Below are positions 16,766 through 25,466 of a DNA stretch of 64,000 nt, in pieces. A program made the position numbers and the translations under genes. Below the pieces are notes generated by a model. It did not search any database, was not told where the DNA came from, and was given only the letters and a program-made list of their open reading frames with translations. The stretch is from Virgibacillus_P tibetensis (GTDB taxonomy: Bacteria; Bacillota; Bacilli; Bacillales; Amphibacillaceae). The stretch covers positions 1-64,000 of the forward strand of contig NZ_JARZFX010000016.1 of NCBI RefSeq assembly GCF_036026595.1, read 5' to 3'. How positions within the stretch are numbered: the first letter of the stretch is position 1; each line of letters opens with the position of its first letter.

Positions 16766-17630
16766 TGGAGTCATCCTCCCTGAATCTCTTCTGAATCGCT
16801 TGAGCTAATTCACTTACCGTTTGACGTTCAAATCGTATAGACTTACCGAATCTTTTTTCAAACAAATTTATAAATTGTACCATCTCTGGTACATCAAGCT
16901 GGACATTTTTCAATGCTTCCCTTTGAATAAAAACTTCCTCTGGCTTGCCCTCCATATATTTAGTACCTTTGTTCAAAATAATGACATGATCAGCATATTT
17001 AACCGCATCTTCCATACTGTGTGTGACAAGAATAGTCGTTAAGCCCTGGTTCTTATGCAAATTATAAAACATATCCATCATTTCTTTTTGTCCACGCGGG
17101 TCTAGACCTGCCGTCGGCTCATCCAGTACCAGTACCTCTGGTTCTATTGCCAGTACACCTGCAATTGCTGCTCTGCGCATTTGCCCACCGCTTAAATCAA
17201 AGGGGGAGCGCTTAAGTAAATCTTCAGGAAGACCTACTGCTGGTATAATTTTTTTAATGCGTTTATTAATTTCTTCCATGGCTACCCCAAAGTTTTGTGG
17301 ACCAAAAGCAATGTCCTTTTCAACCGTCTCTTCAAACAGCTGGTGTTCAGGGTATTGAAAGACTACACCCACACGGCTGCGTAACTCTTTCATATTCTTA
17401 GGTTTCTCTTCAGCTGTTAAATGAAAATCACCAATAGAGACTTCTCCTTCACTAGGCCTGACTAGTCCATTTAGATGCTGTATGAGCGTCGACTTTCCTG
17501 AGCCGGTATGACCTATGACTGCAACGAATGAACCGGATGGAATATGAAATGAGAGATCATCAATTGCTTTATGGGCAAATGGTGAGTTACGTTGATATAT
17601 ATAGGTTACGTTCTTGAATGTAATGTCCAT
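16758..17630 (-). CDS. ecfA2: ECF transporter ATPase EcfA2
   Basis: 290 residues: Walker A GHTGSGKST, Q-loop FQYPEHQLFEET, signature LSGGQMRRAAIAG, Walker B VLVLDEPTAGLDP and switch His in VTHSMED. It pairs with EcfA1 as the heterodimeric motor of the energy-coupling-factor importer. It overlaps ecfA1 by 25 bases. Confidence 0.96.
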   Translation of the reverse strand: MDITFKNVTYIYQRNSPFAHKAIDDLSFHIPSGSFVAVIGHTGSGKSTLIQHLNGLVRPSEGEVSIGDFHLTAEEKPKNMKELRSRVGVVFQYPEHQLFEETVEKDIAFGPQNFGVAMEEINKRIKKIIPAVGLPEDLLKRSPFDLSGGQMRRAAIAGVLAIEPEVLVLDEPTAGLDPRGQKEMMDMFYNLHKNQGLTTILVTHSMEDAVKYADHVIILNKGTKYMEGKPEEVFIQREALKNVQLDVPEMVQFINLFEKRFGKSIRFERQTVSELAQAIQKRFREDDSNE

Positions 17631-18445
17631 AAGTCCTCCAACAATTCCTCTTGATTTAAAGGTTCCTGGGTAATTTTTATTCCGACTTCTTTAAGTTCAT
17701 CTGCTAAAATTGCAACAAAAGGTACATCAAGCCCTATTTTCCGTAGTGCTTCTTTTTTGGAAAATATTTCTCTCGGAAGTGCTTCGTCCCATATTTCTCC
17801 ATTATTCATTACAATAACACGTTCAGCCTGAACAACCTCATGCAGATCATGTGTAATTGTAATTAAAGTAAGATCGTTTTTCTCCTGAACATCTGAAACG
17901 GTTTGCATTATCTCCTTGCGCCCCTTTGGATCGAGCATGGCAGTTGCTTCATCCAGAATAAGAACCTGTGGTGATATTGCAAGAACACTAGCTATAGCCA
18001 CACGTTGTTTTTGTCCGCCAGATAAACGATGAGGTTCTGTTAGAAGATAGTCCTGCATACCAACTGCAGACAGTGTTTCGTCGATACGCTTAATCATTTC
18101 CTCTCTGACAAATCCCCTGTTCTCCATACCAAATGCTACATCATCCTGCACAGTCGTACCTACAAACTGATTATCGGGATTTTGAAAAACCATTCCGACA
18201 TCTTTGCGGATATTCCAGATGGTATCCTGATTTACCTGCTGGCCATCGATGATAATTTCACCTTCCTGGGGTGACAGTAAACCATTTAGCAGCTTGGCAA
18301 TAGTTGATTTACCAGATCCATTATGACCTATGATAGCAATCCATTCTTTTTCATAAATTTCAAACGTACAATTTCTCAATACCCAGGGCTGCTCATCTCC
18401 GTATCTGAATGATACATTTCTAAACTCTATTACTTTCTTTCTCAT
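17606..18445 (-). CDS. ecfA1: ECF transporter ATPase EcfA1
   Basis: 279 residues: Walker A GHNGSGKST, signature LSGGQKQRVAIAS, Walker B VLILDEATAMLDP and switch His in ITHDLHE. The DEATAMLDP variant is usual in the EcfA1 subunit of bacilli. First gene of ecfA1-ecfA2-ecfT-truA. Confidence 0.96.
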   Translation of the reverse strand: MRKKVIEFRNVSFRYGDEQPWVLRNCTFEIYEKEWIAIIGHNGSGKSTIAKLLNGLLSPQEGEIIIDGQQVNQDTIWNIRKDVGMVFQNPDNQFVGTTVQDDVAFGMENRGFVREEMIKRIDETLSAVGMQDYLLTEPHRLSGGQKQRVAIASVLAISPQVLILDEATAMLDPKGRKEIMQTVSDVQEKNDLTLITITHDLHEVVQAERVIVMNNGEIWDEALPREIFSKKEALRKIGLDVPFVAILADELKEVGIKITQEPLNQEELLEDLWTLHSRT

Positions 18446-18497
18446 TATAAGTCACCGCTACCTCTCTGCTTGCGCCTGGGATTTCGCCTACTATGTA

Positions 18498-18525
18498 ATT
18501 CTACAAAAAAATCGAAAAAACGCAA
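18498..18525 (-). promoter_or_regulatory. Candidate promoter of the ecf-truA unit
   Basis: TTGCGT and TAGAAT on the minus strand, 16 bases apart, about 50 bases before ecfA1. Confidence 0.5.
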
Positions 18526-18585
18526 TATTATTTATGTAGTTCTCTACTAGCTATTTTAAAAGCAATAGAGTGTGCTAAGGCAATT

Positions 18586-18620
18586 GTTGCAGCTCAATAG
18601 AGATACTCTGAGGCTGCAAC
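18586..18620. repeat. Hairpin GTTGCAG...CTGCAAC
   Basis: Seven-base perfect outer stem with a partly paired interior (CTCA...TGAG). It lies between the rplQ terminator and the ecf promoter. No T-run follows on either strand. Confidence 0.45.
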
Positions 18621-18710
18621 ACCTTGCAAATGGACATTTGTATATCTTTAGGGAGAAGACGCCTTAAACGGCCTCTGTGAGTCTTTTATCTACTACTTGC
18701 TTATGCGTCT

Positions 18711-18744
18711 GCTTCTGGACAGTCGCTTTCGCCTTTCAATACTA
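18711..18744 (+). repeat. 34-base direct repeat, copy 1
   Basis: GCTTCTGGACAGTCGCTTTC and the following 14 bases recur at 18757-18790 with one change. The GGACAGTCGCTTTCGCC end resembles the terminal part of dispersed intergenic repeats of Bacillaceae, from memory. Confidence 0.7.
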
Positions 18745-18756
18745 GATCTAGATTCA

Positions 18757-18790
18757 GCTTCTGAACAGTCGCTTTCGCCTTTCAATACTA
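18757..18790 (+). repeat. 34-base direct repeat, copy 2
   Basis: 33 of 34 bases match copy 1 (GAAC for GGAC). The copies begin 46 bases apart. Confidence 0.7.
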
Positions 18791-18791
18791 C

Positions 18792-18841
18792 AAAAAAAGG
18801 GCTTGGATTCACCTCGTTAAAGAGATTCAGTCCTGCCCTTG
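18792..18841 (-). terminator. Terminator of the S10-spc-alpha cluster behind rplQ
   Basis: On the minus strand AAGGGC pairs with GCCCTT, with a long, imperfectly paired interior and seven T residues after it, 16 bases beyond the rplQ stop. Confidence 0.6.
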
Positions 18842-18856
18842 ACGCATTTTGTTGCA

Positions 18857-19210
18857 TTAAACTAGTTCTATTATTGCCATTTTTGCTCCGTCACCTTGAC
18901 GAGCCCCTAGTTTAAGTACACGTGTGTATCCACCTTGACGGTCTTCGTAGCGTGCAGCAACGTCATCAAAAAGTTTCTGAAGAACACTTTCATTTTCGTT
19001 TGCTTCTTGGTTATATAGAAATGCTGCTGCTTGACGACGCGCATGAAGATCACCGCGCTTACCAAGCGTAATCATTTTATCTACTACAGATTTAAGCTCT
19101 TTCGCTTTTGCTTCTGTTGTTTCAATCCGCTCATGAATAATTAAATCAGATGCAAGATTGCGAAGTAGTGCCATACGAGTATCTGTTGTACGACCTAATT
19201 TTCTAGCCAT
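18857..19210 (-). CDS. rplQ: 50S ribosomal protein L17
   Basis: 117 residues, two to three shorter than in Bacillus subtilis because the N-terminus begins MARKLG rather than MGYRKLG. The core KRGDLHARRQAA and RQGGYTRVLKLGAR are intact. It lines the exit-tunnel side of the 50S subunit. Last gene of the cluster. Confidence 0.97.
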   Translation of the reverse strand: MARKLGRTTDTRMALLRNLASDLIIHERIETTEAKAKELKSVVDKMITLGKRGDLHARRQAAAFLYNQEANENESVLQKLFDDVAARYEDRQGGYTRVLKLGARQGDGAKMAIIELV

Positions 19211-19481
19211 GGACTATCCCTCCCTTTCTTGTTGTCTAAGGATCTATTATAAACCCCGAGGTTATTTGAACAACTGCATAGGGCCATGTCCAGCTCCAGC
19301 GCCTAACGGCTTGTATAATTCCCTCAATAAAGCCAAACTTACGTAGATTTCATTCTGTTCATTAGAGAACATTCCAGCCATCACGCGAGCTTTTCTTTAA
19401 CTATATAACAGAGGAATTTCTGCCTAAGTACACCGTTGAACAGGCGCTTGTGCTTTTGTTCCATATCTAAAGGTGTCTGTA
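19211..19481. other. Spacer between rpoA and rplQ
   Basis: About 270 bases without a gene. TGTCCAGCTCCAGCGCCTAA at 19287-19306 resembles the start of dispersed Bacillaceae intergenic repeats whose other end resembles the 34-base repeats at 18711-18790. Remembered resemblance, not a search result. Confidence 0.4.
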
Positions 19482-20426
19482 TCAATCATCATCACGTAAG
19501 CCTAAGCCAAGGTCAATTAGTTTTACTTTTACTTCTTCTAATGATTTACGGCCTAAATTACGCACTTTCATCATATCTTCTTCTGATTTATTTGAAAGCT
19601 CTTGCACTGTATTAATACCAGCACGTTTCAAGCAATTATATGATCTAACAGATAAATCAAGTTCTTCAATAGTCATTTCCATGACTTTTTCTTTTTGATC
19701 TTCTTCTTTTTCTACCATAATTTCTGCATTTTGCGCTTCGTCTGTTAAGCCTACGAAAATATTCAAATGCTCTGTAAAGACTTTGGCTCCTAATGAAACT
19801 GCTTCTTCAGGTCGAATGCTTCCATCAGTAGATACATCCATTGTAAGTTTATCAAAGTTGGCAACTTGGCCAACACGTGTATTCTCTACTTGATAGGTTA
19901 CACGTTTTACGGGAGTAAAAATAGAATCAATTGGAATTACGCCAATTGGTTGATCATCCCTTTTGTTTGCCTCAGCCGGGCGATAGCCACGACCACGTTC
20001 AGCAGTAATCCTCATATGCAAACTACCCTTGCTGTTAATGGTAGCAATAGGCAATTCTGGATTTAGTACTTCCACATCACTATCAAATGTTAGATCTGCA
20101 GCCGTAACTTTCCCTTCCCCCTGTACATCAATCTCTAATGTTTTCTCTTCTTCAGAGTAAATCTTTAGAGCTAGTTTTTTCAGATTCAAAATTATCGTAG
20201 TTACATCTTCAACAACACCATCAATTGTTGAGAATTCATGTAGAGCTCCATCAATTTGAACTGAAGTCACAGCAGCACCTGGAAGTGAGGATAGCAGGAT
20301 ACGACGCAAGGAGTTTCCTAGAGTGGTACCATATCCACGTTCAAGCGGTTCGACTACAAACTTGCCAAATGTAGCATCCTCGCTGATTTCTACCGTTTCA
20401 ATTTTTGGTTTTTCAATTTCGATCAT
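19482..20426 (-). CDS. rpoA: RNA polymerase alpha subunit
   Basis: 314 residues. The N-terminal dimerisation domain (GNSLRRILLSSLPG) assembles beta and beta-prime; after an acidic linker (about 228-242), the C-terminal domain (LDLSVRSYNCLKRAGI...NLGRKSLEEV) binds UP elements and activators. It has its own promoter and a structured leader in addition to readthrough from rpsK. Confidence 0.99.
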   Translation of the reverse strand: MIEIEKPKIETVEISEDATFGKFVVEPLERGYGTTLGNSLRRILLSSLPGAAVTSVQIDGALHEFSTIDGVVEDVTTIILNLKKLALKIYSEEEKTLEIDVQGEGKVTAADLTFDSDVEVLNPELPIATINSKGSLHMRITAERGRGYRPAEANKRDDQPIGVIPIDSIFTPVKRVTYQVENTRVGQVANFDKLTMDVSTDGSIRPEEAVSLGAKVFTEHLNIFVGLTDEAQNAEIMVEKEEDQKEKVMEMTIEELDLSVRSYNCLKRAGINTVQELSNKSEEDMMKVRNLGRKSLEEVKVKLIDLGLGLRDDD

Positions 20427-20460
20427 TCAATAAAACCCTCCTTTAAAACGTCGAAACCCC

Positions 20461-20480
20461 GGTTAGACCCATGTCTAACC
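20461..20480. promoter_or_regulatory. Perfect hairpin in the rpoA leader
   Basis: GGTTAGAC-ccat-GTCTAACC, an eight-base stem with a four-base loop, about 35 bases before the rpoA start codon. There is no T-run, so it is more likely a protein or RNA regulatory site or a stabiliser than a terminator. Confidence 0.55.
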
Positions 20481-20558
20481 GAAATTCCTCAAATAGGCAG
20501 TTGGCGTTTCTGCACTATTATATTTCTACGTACTTTCTTGTCTCTTGGATGCTGTTTG

Positions 20559-20580
20559 GTAAAGGTTTAACAACCTTTAC
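20559..20580. promoter_or_regulatory. Hairpin at the start of the rpoA leader
   Basis: AAAGGTT pairs with AACCTTT around TAAC, with G-T-A extending the base. It falls at the predicted 5' end of the rpoA transcript. Confidence 0.5.
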
Positions 20581-20590
20581 ACTTTTAGCT

Positions 20591-20619
20591 ATCATAACCC
20601 ATTATTGACAGGGTGACAA
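20591..20619 (-). promoter_or_regulatory. Sigma-A promoter of rpoA-rplQ
   Basis: TTGTCA at 20619-20614 and TATGAT at 20596-20591 with a 17-base spacer, shortly after the rpsK stop. It would give a leader of about 155 bases. Confidence 0.65.
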
Positions 20620-20635
20620 ATTCTATACGGTATAA

Positions 20636-21025
20636 TTATACACGACGACGTTTTGGTGGGCGACAGCCATTATGAGGAACTGGTGTTACATCAATAATCG
20701 CAGTGACATCTAAGCCTGCAGCTTGAAGTGAACGAATTGCTGCTTCACGGCCAGCCCCTGGTCCTTTAACTGTAACTTCGAGTGTTTTCATTCCATTTTC
20801 CACTGCAGTTTTGGCAGCACTTTCTGCAGCCATTTGTGCAGCAAACGGTGTTGATTTACGTGATCCTTTAAAGCCAAGTGCTCCAGCTGAGCTCCAGCCA
20901 ATTACATTTCCTTGAACATCCGTAATCGTAACAATCGTATTGTTAAACGTAGAACGAATATGTGCTATACCTGTATCAATATTCTTTTTCACACGACGCT
21001 TACGTGTATTTGTTTTACGTACCAT
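20636..21025 (-). CDS. rpsK: 30S ribosomal protein S11
   Basis: 129 residues, ending TPVPHNGCRPPKRRRV, the universal platform protein of the 30S subunit. It follows rpsM by 22 bases. Confidence 0.98.
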   Translation of the reverse strand: MVRKTNTRKRRVKKNIDTGIAHIRSTFNNTIVTITDVQGNVIGWSSAGALGFKGSRKSTPFAAQMAAESAAKTAVENGMKTLEVTVKGPGAGREAAIRSLQAAGLDVTAIIDVTPVPHNGCRPPKRRRV

Positions 21026-21047
21026 TGATTAGCTTACCTCCTTCACG

Positions 21048-21413
21048 TTATTTTTTCTTACCTGCAACTGCTCGACGAGGTCCTTTACGAGTACGTGAAT
21101 TGTTTTTCGTTTTTTGCCCACGAACTGGCAGTCCACGACGGTGACGAACTCCTCTATAAGAGCCAATCTCGATTAAACGCTTGATGTTAAGTGATATTTC
21201 ACGACGAAGGTCCCCTTCAATAGTGAATTCATCAATCGCTTTACGGATTTTGCCTAATTCATCTTCAGTTAAATCGCGAACGCGAGTATCTTCTGAAACG
21301 CCTGCCTCTTGAAGGACTTTCTGTGCGGTAACTTTTCCAATTCCATAAATATAAGTTAATGAAATGACTACACGCTTATCACGTGGAATATCAATACCTG
21401 CAATACGTGCCAT
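21048..21413 (-). CDS. rpsM: 30S ribosomal protein S13
   Basis: 121 residues with the helix-turn-helix core (YIYGIGKVTAQKVL) and basic C-terminal tail (GQKTKNNSRTRKGPRR) that contacts P-site tRNA and bridges to the 50S head. Confidence 0.98.
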   Translation of the reverse strand: MARIAGIDIPRDKRVVISLTYIYGIGKVTAQKVLQEAGVSEDTRVRDLTEDELGKIRKAIDEFTIEGDLRREISLNIKRLIEIGSYRGVRHRRGLPVRGQKTKNNSRTRKGPRRAVAGKKK

Positions 21414-21437
21414 AAATATTTAGCACCTCCTTGGTTA

Positions 21438-21551
21438 TTAGCCTTGTTTCTGTTTGTGTTTCGGGTTTTCGCAAATCACCATTACTTTACCTTTGCGCTT
21501 TATTACTTTACATTTTTCACAAATTGGTTTTACAGATGCTCTTACTTTCAT
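21438..21551 (-). CDS. rpmJ: 50S ribosomal protein L36, zinc-binding form
   Basis: 37 residues, beginning [10 protein letters not shown] and ending PKHKQKQG. Cys11, Cys14, Cys27 and His32 form the complete zinc ribbon, so this is the zinc-dependent version. Two adjacent ATG codons are possible (21551 and 21554). The second is eight bases from AGGAGG and gives the usual N-terminus. Confidence 0.96.
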
Positions 21552-21582
21552 CATCTTTACCTCCTTTTATATCGGAGCCCGC

Positions 21583-21801
21583 TTATTTATAACGGTACGT
21601 TATTCGTCCTCTGGTTAAATCATACGGAGAAAGTTCAACCGTTACTTTATCACCTGGTAGAATACGAATGAAATGCATACGAATTTTACCAGATACATGT
21701 GCTAAGACCGTATGGCCATTTTCAAGCTCAACATTAAACATCGCATTCGGCAATGTTTCCTTTACGGTACCTTCCACTTCAATTACATCGTCTTTCGCCA
21801 T
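21583..21801 (-). CDS. infA: Translation initiation factor IF-1
   Basis: 72 residues, the standard S1-like fold (VEGTVKETLPNAMFNVEL...). It occupies the A site of the 30S subunit during initiation. It overlaps the upstream KOW gene by 23 bases. Confidence 0.98.
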   Translation of the reverse strand: MAKDDVIEVEGTVKETLPNAMFNVELENGHTVLAHVSGKIRMHFIRILPGDKVTVELSPYDLTRGRITYRYK

Positions 21802-22117
21802 CGTGTTGGTCTCCCTTCTTCAAATCAGTCACAACCTCATTGATAAATTTAGCTATGGCAAATCGTAACTTACCATTTGTGACACGACCAGTTTCTAGAA
21901 GGCTGCTTTGGACTTCCGGAGAAATGTAATCCATCGTTTCAATATGATGTAAATTCTTTTTCTTTGGTCGATCATATTTACGTTTTTCCCCATCTGCTAG
22001 CAGAACATACCGATCATCCATCACTTTTATGACTATCGCATACTGTCCCGCTTCACGTCCTTGCATAATACGAACAATTTGACCTATTAGCGGAATCGAA
22101 TCATCCTCGTTCAACAA
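21779..22117 (-). CDS. KOW-domain RNA-binding protein (YbzG-like)
   Basis: 112 residues with an N-terminal KOW motif (IGQIVRIMQGREAGQYAIV) and a conserved second half (DRPKKKNLHHIETMDYI...TGRVTNGKLRFAI). Bacilli carry such a protein between map and infA; it is thought to bind RNA or ribosomes, but its role is not established. It is somewhat longer than I remember for relatives because the end runs 23 bases into infA. Confidence 0.85.
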   Translation of the reverse strand: MLNEDDSIPLIGQIVRIMQGREAGQYAIVIKVMDDRYVLLADGEKRKYDRPKKKNLHHIETMDYISPEVQSSLLETGRVTNGKLRFAIAKFINEVVTDLKKGDQHDGERRCN

Positions 22118-22304
22118 CGATCACCTTCACTTAGGCTATAGTTTATATTGCTTCCCTTCTCGAAAAAGGGATACTTCTTTATTTCATACTGCGCCACATT
22201 TATATGAAGTAATCCACTTGTTTTCACAATTGCTTACGACACATATTATAACTATTAACACATAGAATTGCATCCATTGTGTGTCAAAAATACAGTTAAG
22301 CAGC
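22118..22304. other. Spacer where map is expected
   Basis: 187 bases between adk and the KOW gene. It contains a perfect TTGACA on the minus strand (22287-22282), a TATAAT (22250-22245) too far from it to pair, and a TCCCTT/AAGGGA hairpin at about 22155-22172. I see no remnant of methionine aminopeptidase coding sequence. Confidence 0.45.
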
Positions 22305-22949
22305 TTAATTCTCGATTTCAGTTTGAATATCCCGGAACACCTGATCAATCTCCTGATCACCGTTCACAGCTACAAGATAGCCTCTATCTTGGTAAAAATC
22401 CAGCAAAGGTTTTGATTGCTCAATATTGACAGCCAGTCGTTTCTTAACAGTTTCGGCTTTATCATCATCACGCTGAATTAACCTAGTGTCATCCTTATCA
22501 CATACACCCTCAGATTTAGGTGGGTTATATAGTACATGGTAAGTAGTTCCACATGTCGGACAAATTCTACGCCCAGTCAGACGCTCCACTAAGTTTTCTT
22601 CCGGTACATCTACATGGATTACATAATCAATCGATGCTTTAAGATCTGTCAGCAGCTCTTGTAAAGCTTCAGCTTGTGCAATGGTTCTAGGAAATCCATC
22701 CAATAAGAAACCATTTTTGCAATCGTCTTTACTCAAGCGTTCTCTAACAATTCCTATTGTTACTTCATCCGGAACAAGTTCGCCTTGGTCCATATATTCT
22801 TTAGCTTTCTTTCCAAGGGCAGTGCCTTCTTTGATAGCTAATCGGAACATATCTCCTGTTGATATATGAGGAATGTCATATTTATTGTTTATTTTATCAG
22901 CCTGCGTGCCTTTACCGGCACCAGGCAGACCCATTAATATCAAGTTCAA
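22305..22949 (-). CDS. adk: Adenylate kinase
   Basis: 214 residues. The P-loop GLPGAGKGTQ follows the start. The LID domain carries the Gram-positive zinc site: Cys in CPTC and Cys/Asp in VCDKD. It interconverts ATP + AMP and 2 ADP. The start is taken as TTG at 22949 (LNLILMGLPG), matching the family N-terminus; frames from 22970 would add seven unusual residues. Ribosome site is only modest (GAGGCG). Confidence 0.95.
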   Translation of the reverse strand: MNLILMGLPGAGKGTQADKINNKYDIPHISTGDMFRLAIKEGTALGKKAKEYMDQGELVPDEVTIGIVRERLSKDDCKNGFLLDGFPRTIAQAEALQELLTDLKASIDYVIHVDVPEENLVERLTGRRICPTCGTTYHVLYNPPKSEGVCDKDDTRLIQRDDDKAETVKKRLAVNIEQSKPLLDFYQDRGYLVAVNGDQEIDQVFRDIQTEIEN

Positions 22950-22982
22950 CAAAGTTCGCCTCGCTCTCACTGGCAGCGGATC

Positions 22983-24275
22983 TTACTTTATAAATCCTTT
23001 GTAGTGACGCTTTACCAACTGACTTTCCAGTTGTTTCATTGTTTGCAATGCAACTCCTACAACGATTAGTAAACTTGTGCCGCCGATTTGTACTGCGGTT
23101 GGTAAATTTGCAAGACCACCTAGAACAATAGGTAGGACAGAAACTGCCGCTAAGAAGATTGCTCCTACAAATGTTAAGCGATACATTACGCGTGTTAGAT
23201 ACGTTTCTGTATTTTTACCAGGACGAATACCTGGAATATATCCACCTTGCTTTTGTAAGTTTTCAGCCATTTGCTCAGGGTTAACTTGAACAAATGTATA
23301 AAAATAAGTGAATGCAATGATTAATGCAACATATATTACCATACCAATTGGCTGTGTATAATCAAAAATCAACTCAATAGTTGATGCGACCTGACTACCT
23401 TCAAAGAAACTGGCCACCGTTCTTGGCGCAATAATAAATGCAATTGCAAAGATTACCGGGATAACTCCAGCAGCATTTACTTTTAGTGGTAAATGAGTAG
23501 AGTGCCCACCCACCGGTGAACGATTAACAACTTTTTTTGCGTATTGAATTGGTATTTTACGTAAAGCCTGCTGAATGAAAATAACTCCAACAGTTACAGC
23601 AATAACAACCAATACGATTAAGGCAACAATAATTATATTTATAAATAATTCATCACCAGGATTAATAAAATACTGGCTGTATAATTGTTGAACACCATTT
23701 GGTACTGCGGCAACAATACCTGCAAAGATTAAAATGGAAATTCCGTTTCCAACTCCATTTGCTGTAATTTGCTCACCCAACCACATTAGAAATGCAGTTC
23801 CACTTGTCAGTACGATAGCAATCATCAGGAATTTGGTTGCGTTAGGGTCAGCAATTAACATCCCCCCGGCCATCGCATTAAAACCAATTGACATGGCAAT
23901 CGCCTGAATAAATGCAAGAACTATTGTACCGTAACGAGTGACTTGAGCTAATTTCTTGCGGCCCATATCCCCTTGCTTTTTCCATTCTGCAAACTTAGGT
24001 ACAACATCCATCTGCAGTAATTGCATGATTATGGATGCCGTAATATATGGCATAATACCCATTGCAAATATGGAGAAGTTTTGGAGAGCCCCTCCACCAA
24101 ATGTGTTCAGGAATCCAAATACATTTTGCTGATTCATAAAATCAATAGCACTCTTATCTGTATAAGGTACTGGTATAAAAGTGCCTAGACGGAAGACAAC
24201 TAACATGAGCAATGTAAAGATTATTTTCCGTCTAATGTCACCTACGCGCATAAAATTGGAGATTGTACGGAACAT
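22983..24275 (-). CDS. secY: Protein translocase channel subunit SecY
   Basis: 430 residues with ten hydrophobic spans and the plug/loop signatures (GVGNGISILIFAGIV, NPEQMAENLQKQGGYIPGIRPG). It forms the Sec pore with SecE (50788-50955). Its ATG overlaps the rplO stop codon by one base. Confidence 0.98.
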   Translation of the reverse strand: MFRTISNFMRVGDIRRKIIFTLLMLVVFRLGTFIPVPYTDKSAIDFMNQQNVFGFLNTFGGGALQNFSIFAMGIMPYITASIIMQLLQMDVVPKFAEWKKQGDMGRKKLAQVTRYGTIVLAFIQAIAMSIGFNAMAGGMLIADPNATKFLMIAIVLTSGTAFLMWLGEQITANGVGNGISILIFAGIVAAVPNGVQQLYSQYFINPGDELFINIIIVALIVLVVIAVTVGVIFIQQALRKIPIQYAKKVVNRSPVGGHSTHLPLKVNAAGVIPVIFAIAFIIAPRTVASFFEGSQVASTIELIFDYTQPIGMVIYVALIIAFTYFYTFVQVNPEQMAENLQKQGGYIPGIRPGKNTETYLTRVMYRLTFVGAIFLAAVSVLPIVLGGLANLPTAVQIGGTSLLIVVGVALQTMKQLESQLVKRHYKGFIK

Positions 24276-24715
24276 TAAATCACCTCTGTTTTACCGCCCG
24301 CTGCCTCAATTGCTTCAACAGCTGAAGCAGAAAATTTGTGAGCTTTTACTGTCAATTTCTTTTCGATAGCTCCCTTACCTAGCACTTTAATACCTGCTTT
24401 AAGTTTGCTTACGACACCTTCTTCAAGTAATAGCTCAGGTGTAATTTCTGTGCCGTCTTCAAAACGATTTAGCGCATCTAAGTTTACAATAGCAAACTCT
24501 TTACGATGGATGTTTGTGAACCCACGTTTAGGCAAGCGTTGAAATAGTGGCATTTGTCCACCTTCAAAACCTGGACGTACACCGCCGCCTGAACGTGCGT
24601 TTTGTCCTTTATGTCCCCTTCCGGAAGTTTTTCCGTTACCAGATGACATACCGCGACCTACACGATTTCGATTTTTGCGAGTTCCTTCTGATGCCTTCAA
24701 TTCATGAAGTTTCAT
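24275..24715 (-). CDS. rplO: 50S ribosomal protein L15
   Basis: 146 residues, Gly/Arg-rich N-terminus (RVGRGMSSGNGKTSGRGHKG) that threads through 23S rRNA, and globular C-terminal part. Position between rpmD and secY is the standard spc order. Confidence 0.98.
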   Translation of the reverse strand: MKLHELKASEGTRKNRNRVGRGMSSGNGKTSGRGHKGQNARSGGGVRPGFEGGQMPLFQRLPKRGFTNIHRKEFAIVNLDALNRFEDGTEITPELLLEEGVVSKLKAGIKVLGKGAIEKKLTVKAHKFSASAVEAIEAAGGKTEVI

Positions 24716-24746
24716 GCGAGCACCTCCTCTTTACGCTTTGTATTAA

Positions 24747-24929
24747 TTAAGCCTCTTTAACCGTTACTAGATGAGATACTTTGTTGATCATACCGCGTAC
24801 GGCTGGAGTATCTTCAAAAACTACGGATTGGCGAATTTTCTTAAGTCCTAATGCCTGAACAGTTTTACGTTGCCCATCGTTTCCACCAATAACACTGCGC
24901 GTGAGGGTGATTTCTAATTTTTTAGACAT
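24747..24929 (-). CDS. rpmD: 50S ribosomal protein L30
   Basis: 60 residues, LEITLTRSVIGGNDGQRKTV... with the usual KIRQSVVFEDTPAVRGM segment. Complete and in standard place after rpsE. Confidence 0.97.
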   Translation of the reverse strand: MSKKLEITLTRSVIGGNDGQRKTVQALGLKKIRQSVVFEDTPAVRGMINKVSHLVTVKEA

Positions 24930-24942
24930 AACAGTTCCCTCC

Positions 24943-25446
24943 TTATCCTAACAGTTCTTCTACAGACTTTCCGCGTAGTTTTGCTACGTCTTCTGCACGT
25001 TTTAAATTGGTTAAGCCGTTTAATGTTGCACGAATCATATTAATTGGCGTATTTGAGCCTAGTGATTTAGTTAAAATATCACCAACACCTGCTAATTCAA
25101 GAATTGCACGAACAGGTCCGCCCGAAATTACTCCTGTACCTTCTGCAGCTGGTTTCATTAATACATTTCCAGAACCAAATCTACCATTGATTTCATGAGG
25201 AATTGTAGTTCCAACGATAGGTACTTCTATTAAGTTTTTCTTTGCATCATCAACTGCTTTTTTAATTGCTTCTGGTACTTCTTGTGCTTTACCTGTGCCA
25301 AAACCTACATGACCGTTTTTGTCCCCGACCACTACCAATGCCGCAAAGCGGAAACGACGTCCACCTTTAACTACTTTTGCAACACGGTTGACCGTAACAA
25401 CACGTTCTTCAAGGTCCAATTTATTTGGATCAATGCTTATTCTCAT
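24943..25446 (-). CDS. rpsE: 30S ribosomal protein S5
   Basis: 167 residues. The double-stranded-RNA-binding N-terminal half contains VVKGGRRFRFAALVVVGD, the loop where spectinomycin resistance changes arise; it appears unaltered. It contributes to decoding accuracy. Confidence 0.98.
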   Translation of the reverse strand: MRISIDPNKLDLEERVVTVNRVAKVVKGGRRFRFAALVVVGDKNGHVGFGTGKAQEVPEAIKKAVDDAKKNLIEVPIVGTTIPHEINGRFGSGNVLMKPAAEGTGVISGGPVRAILELAGVGDILTKSLGSNTPINMIRATLNGLTNLKRAEDVAKLRGKSVEELLG

Positions 25447-25466
25447 GTATGTCCCTCCTTTATCGT

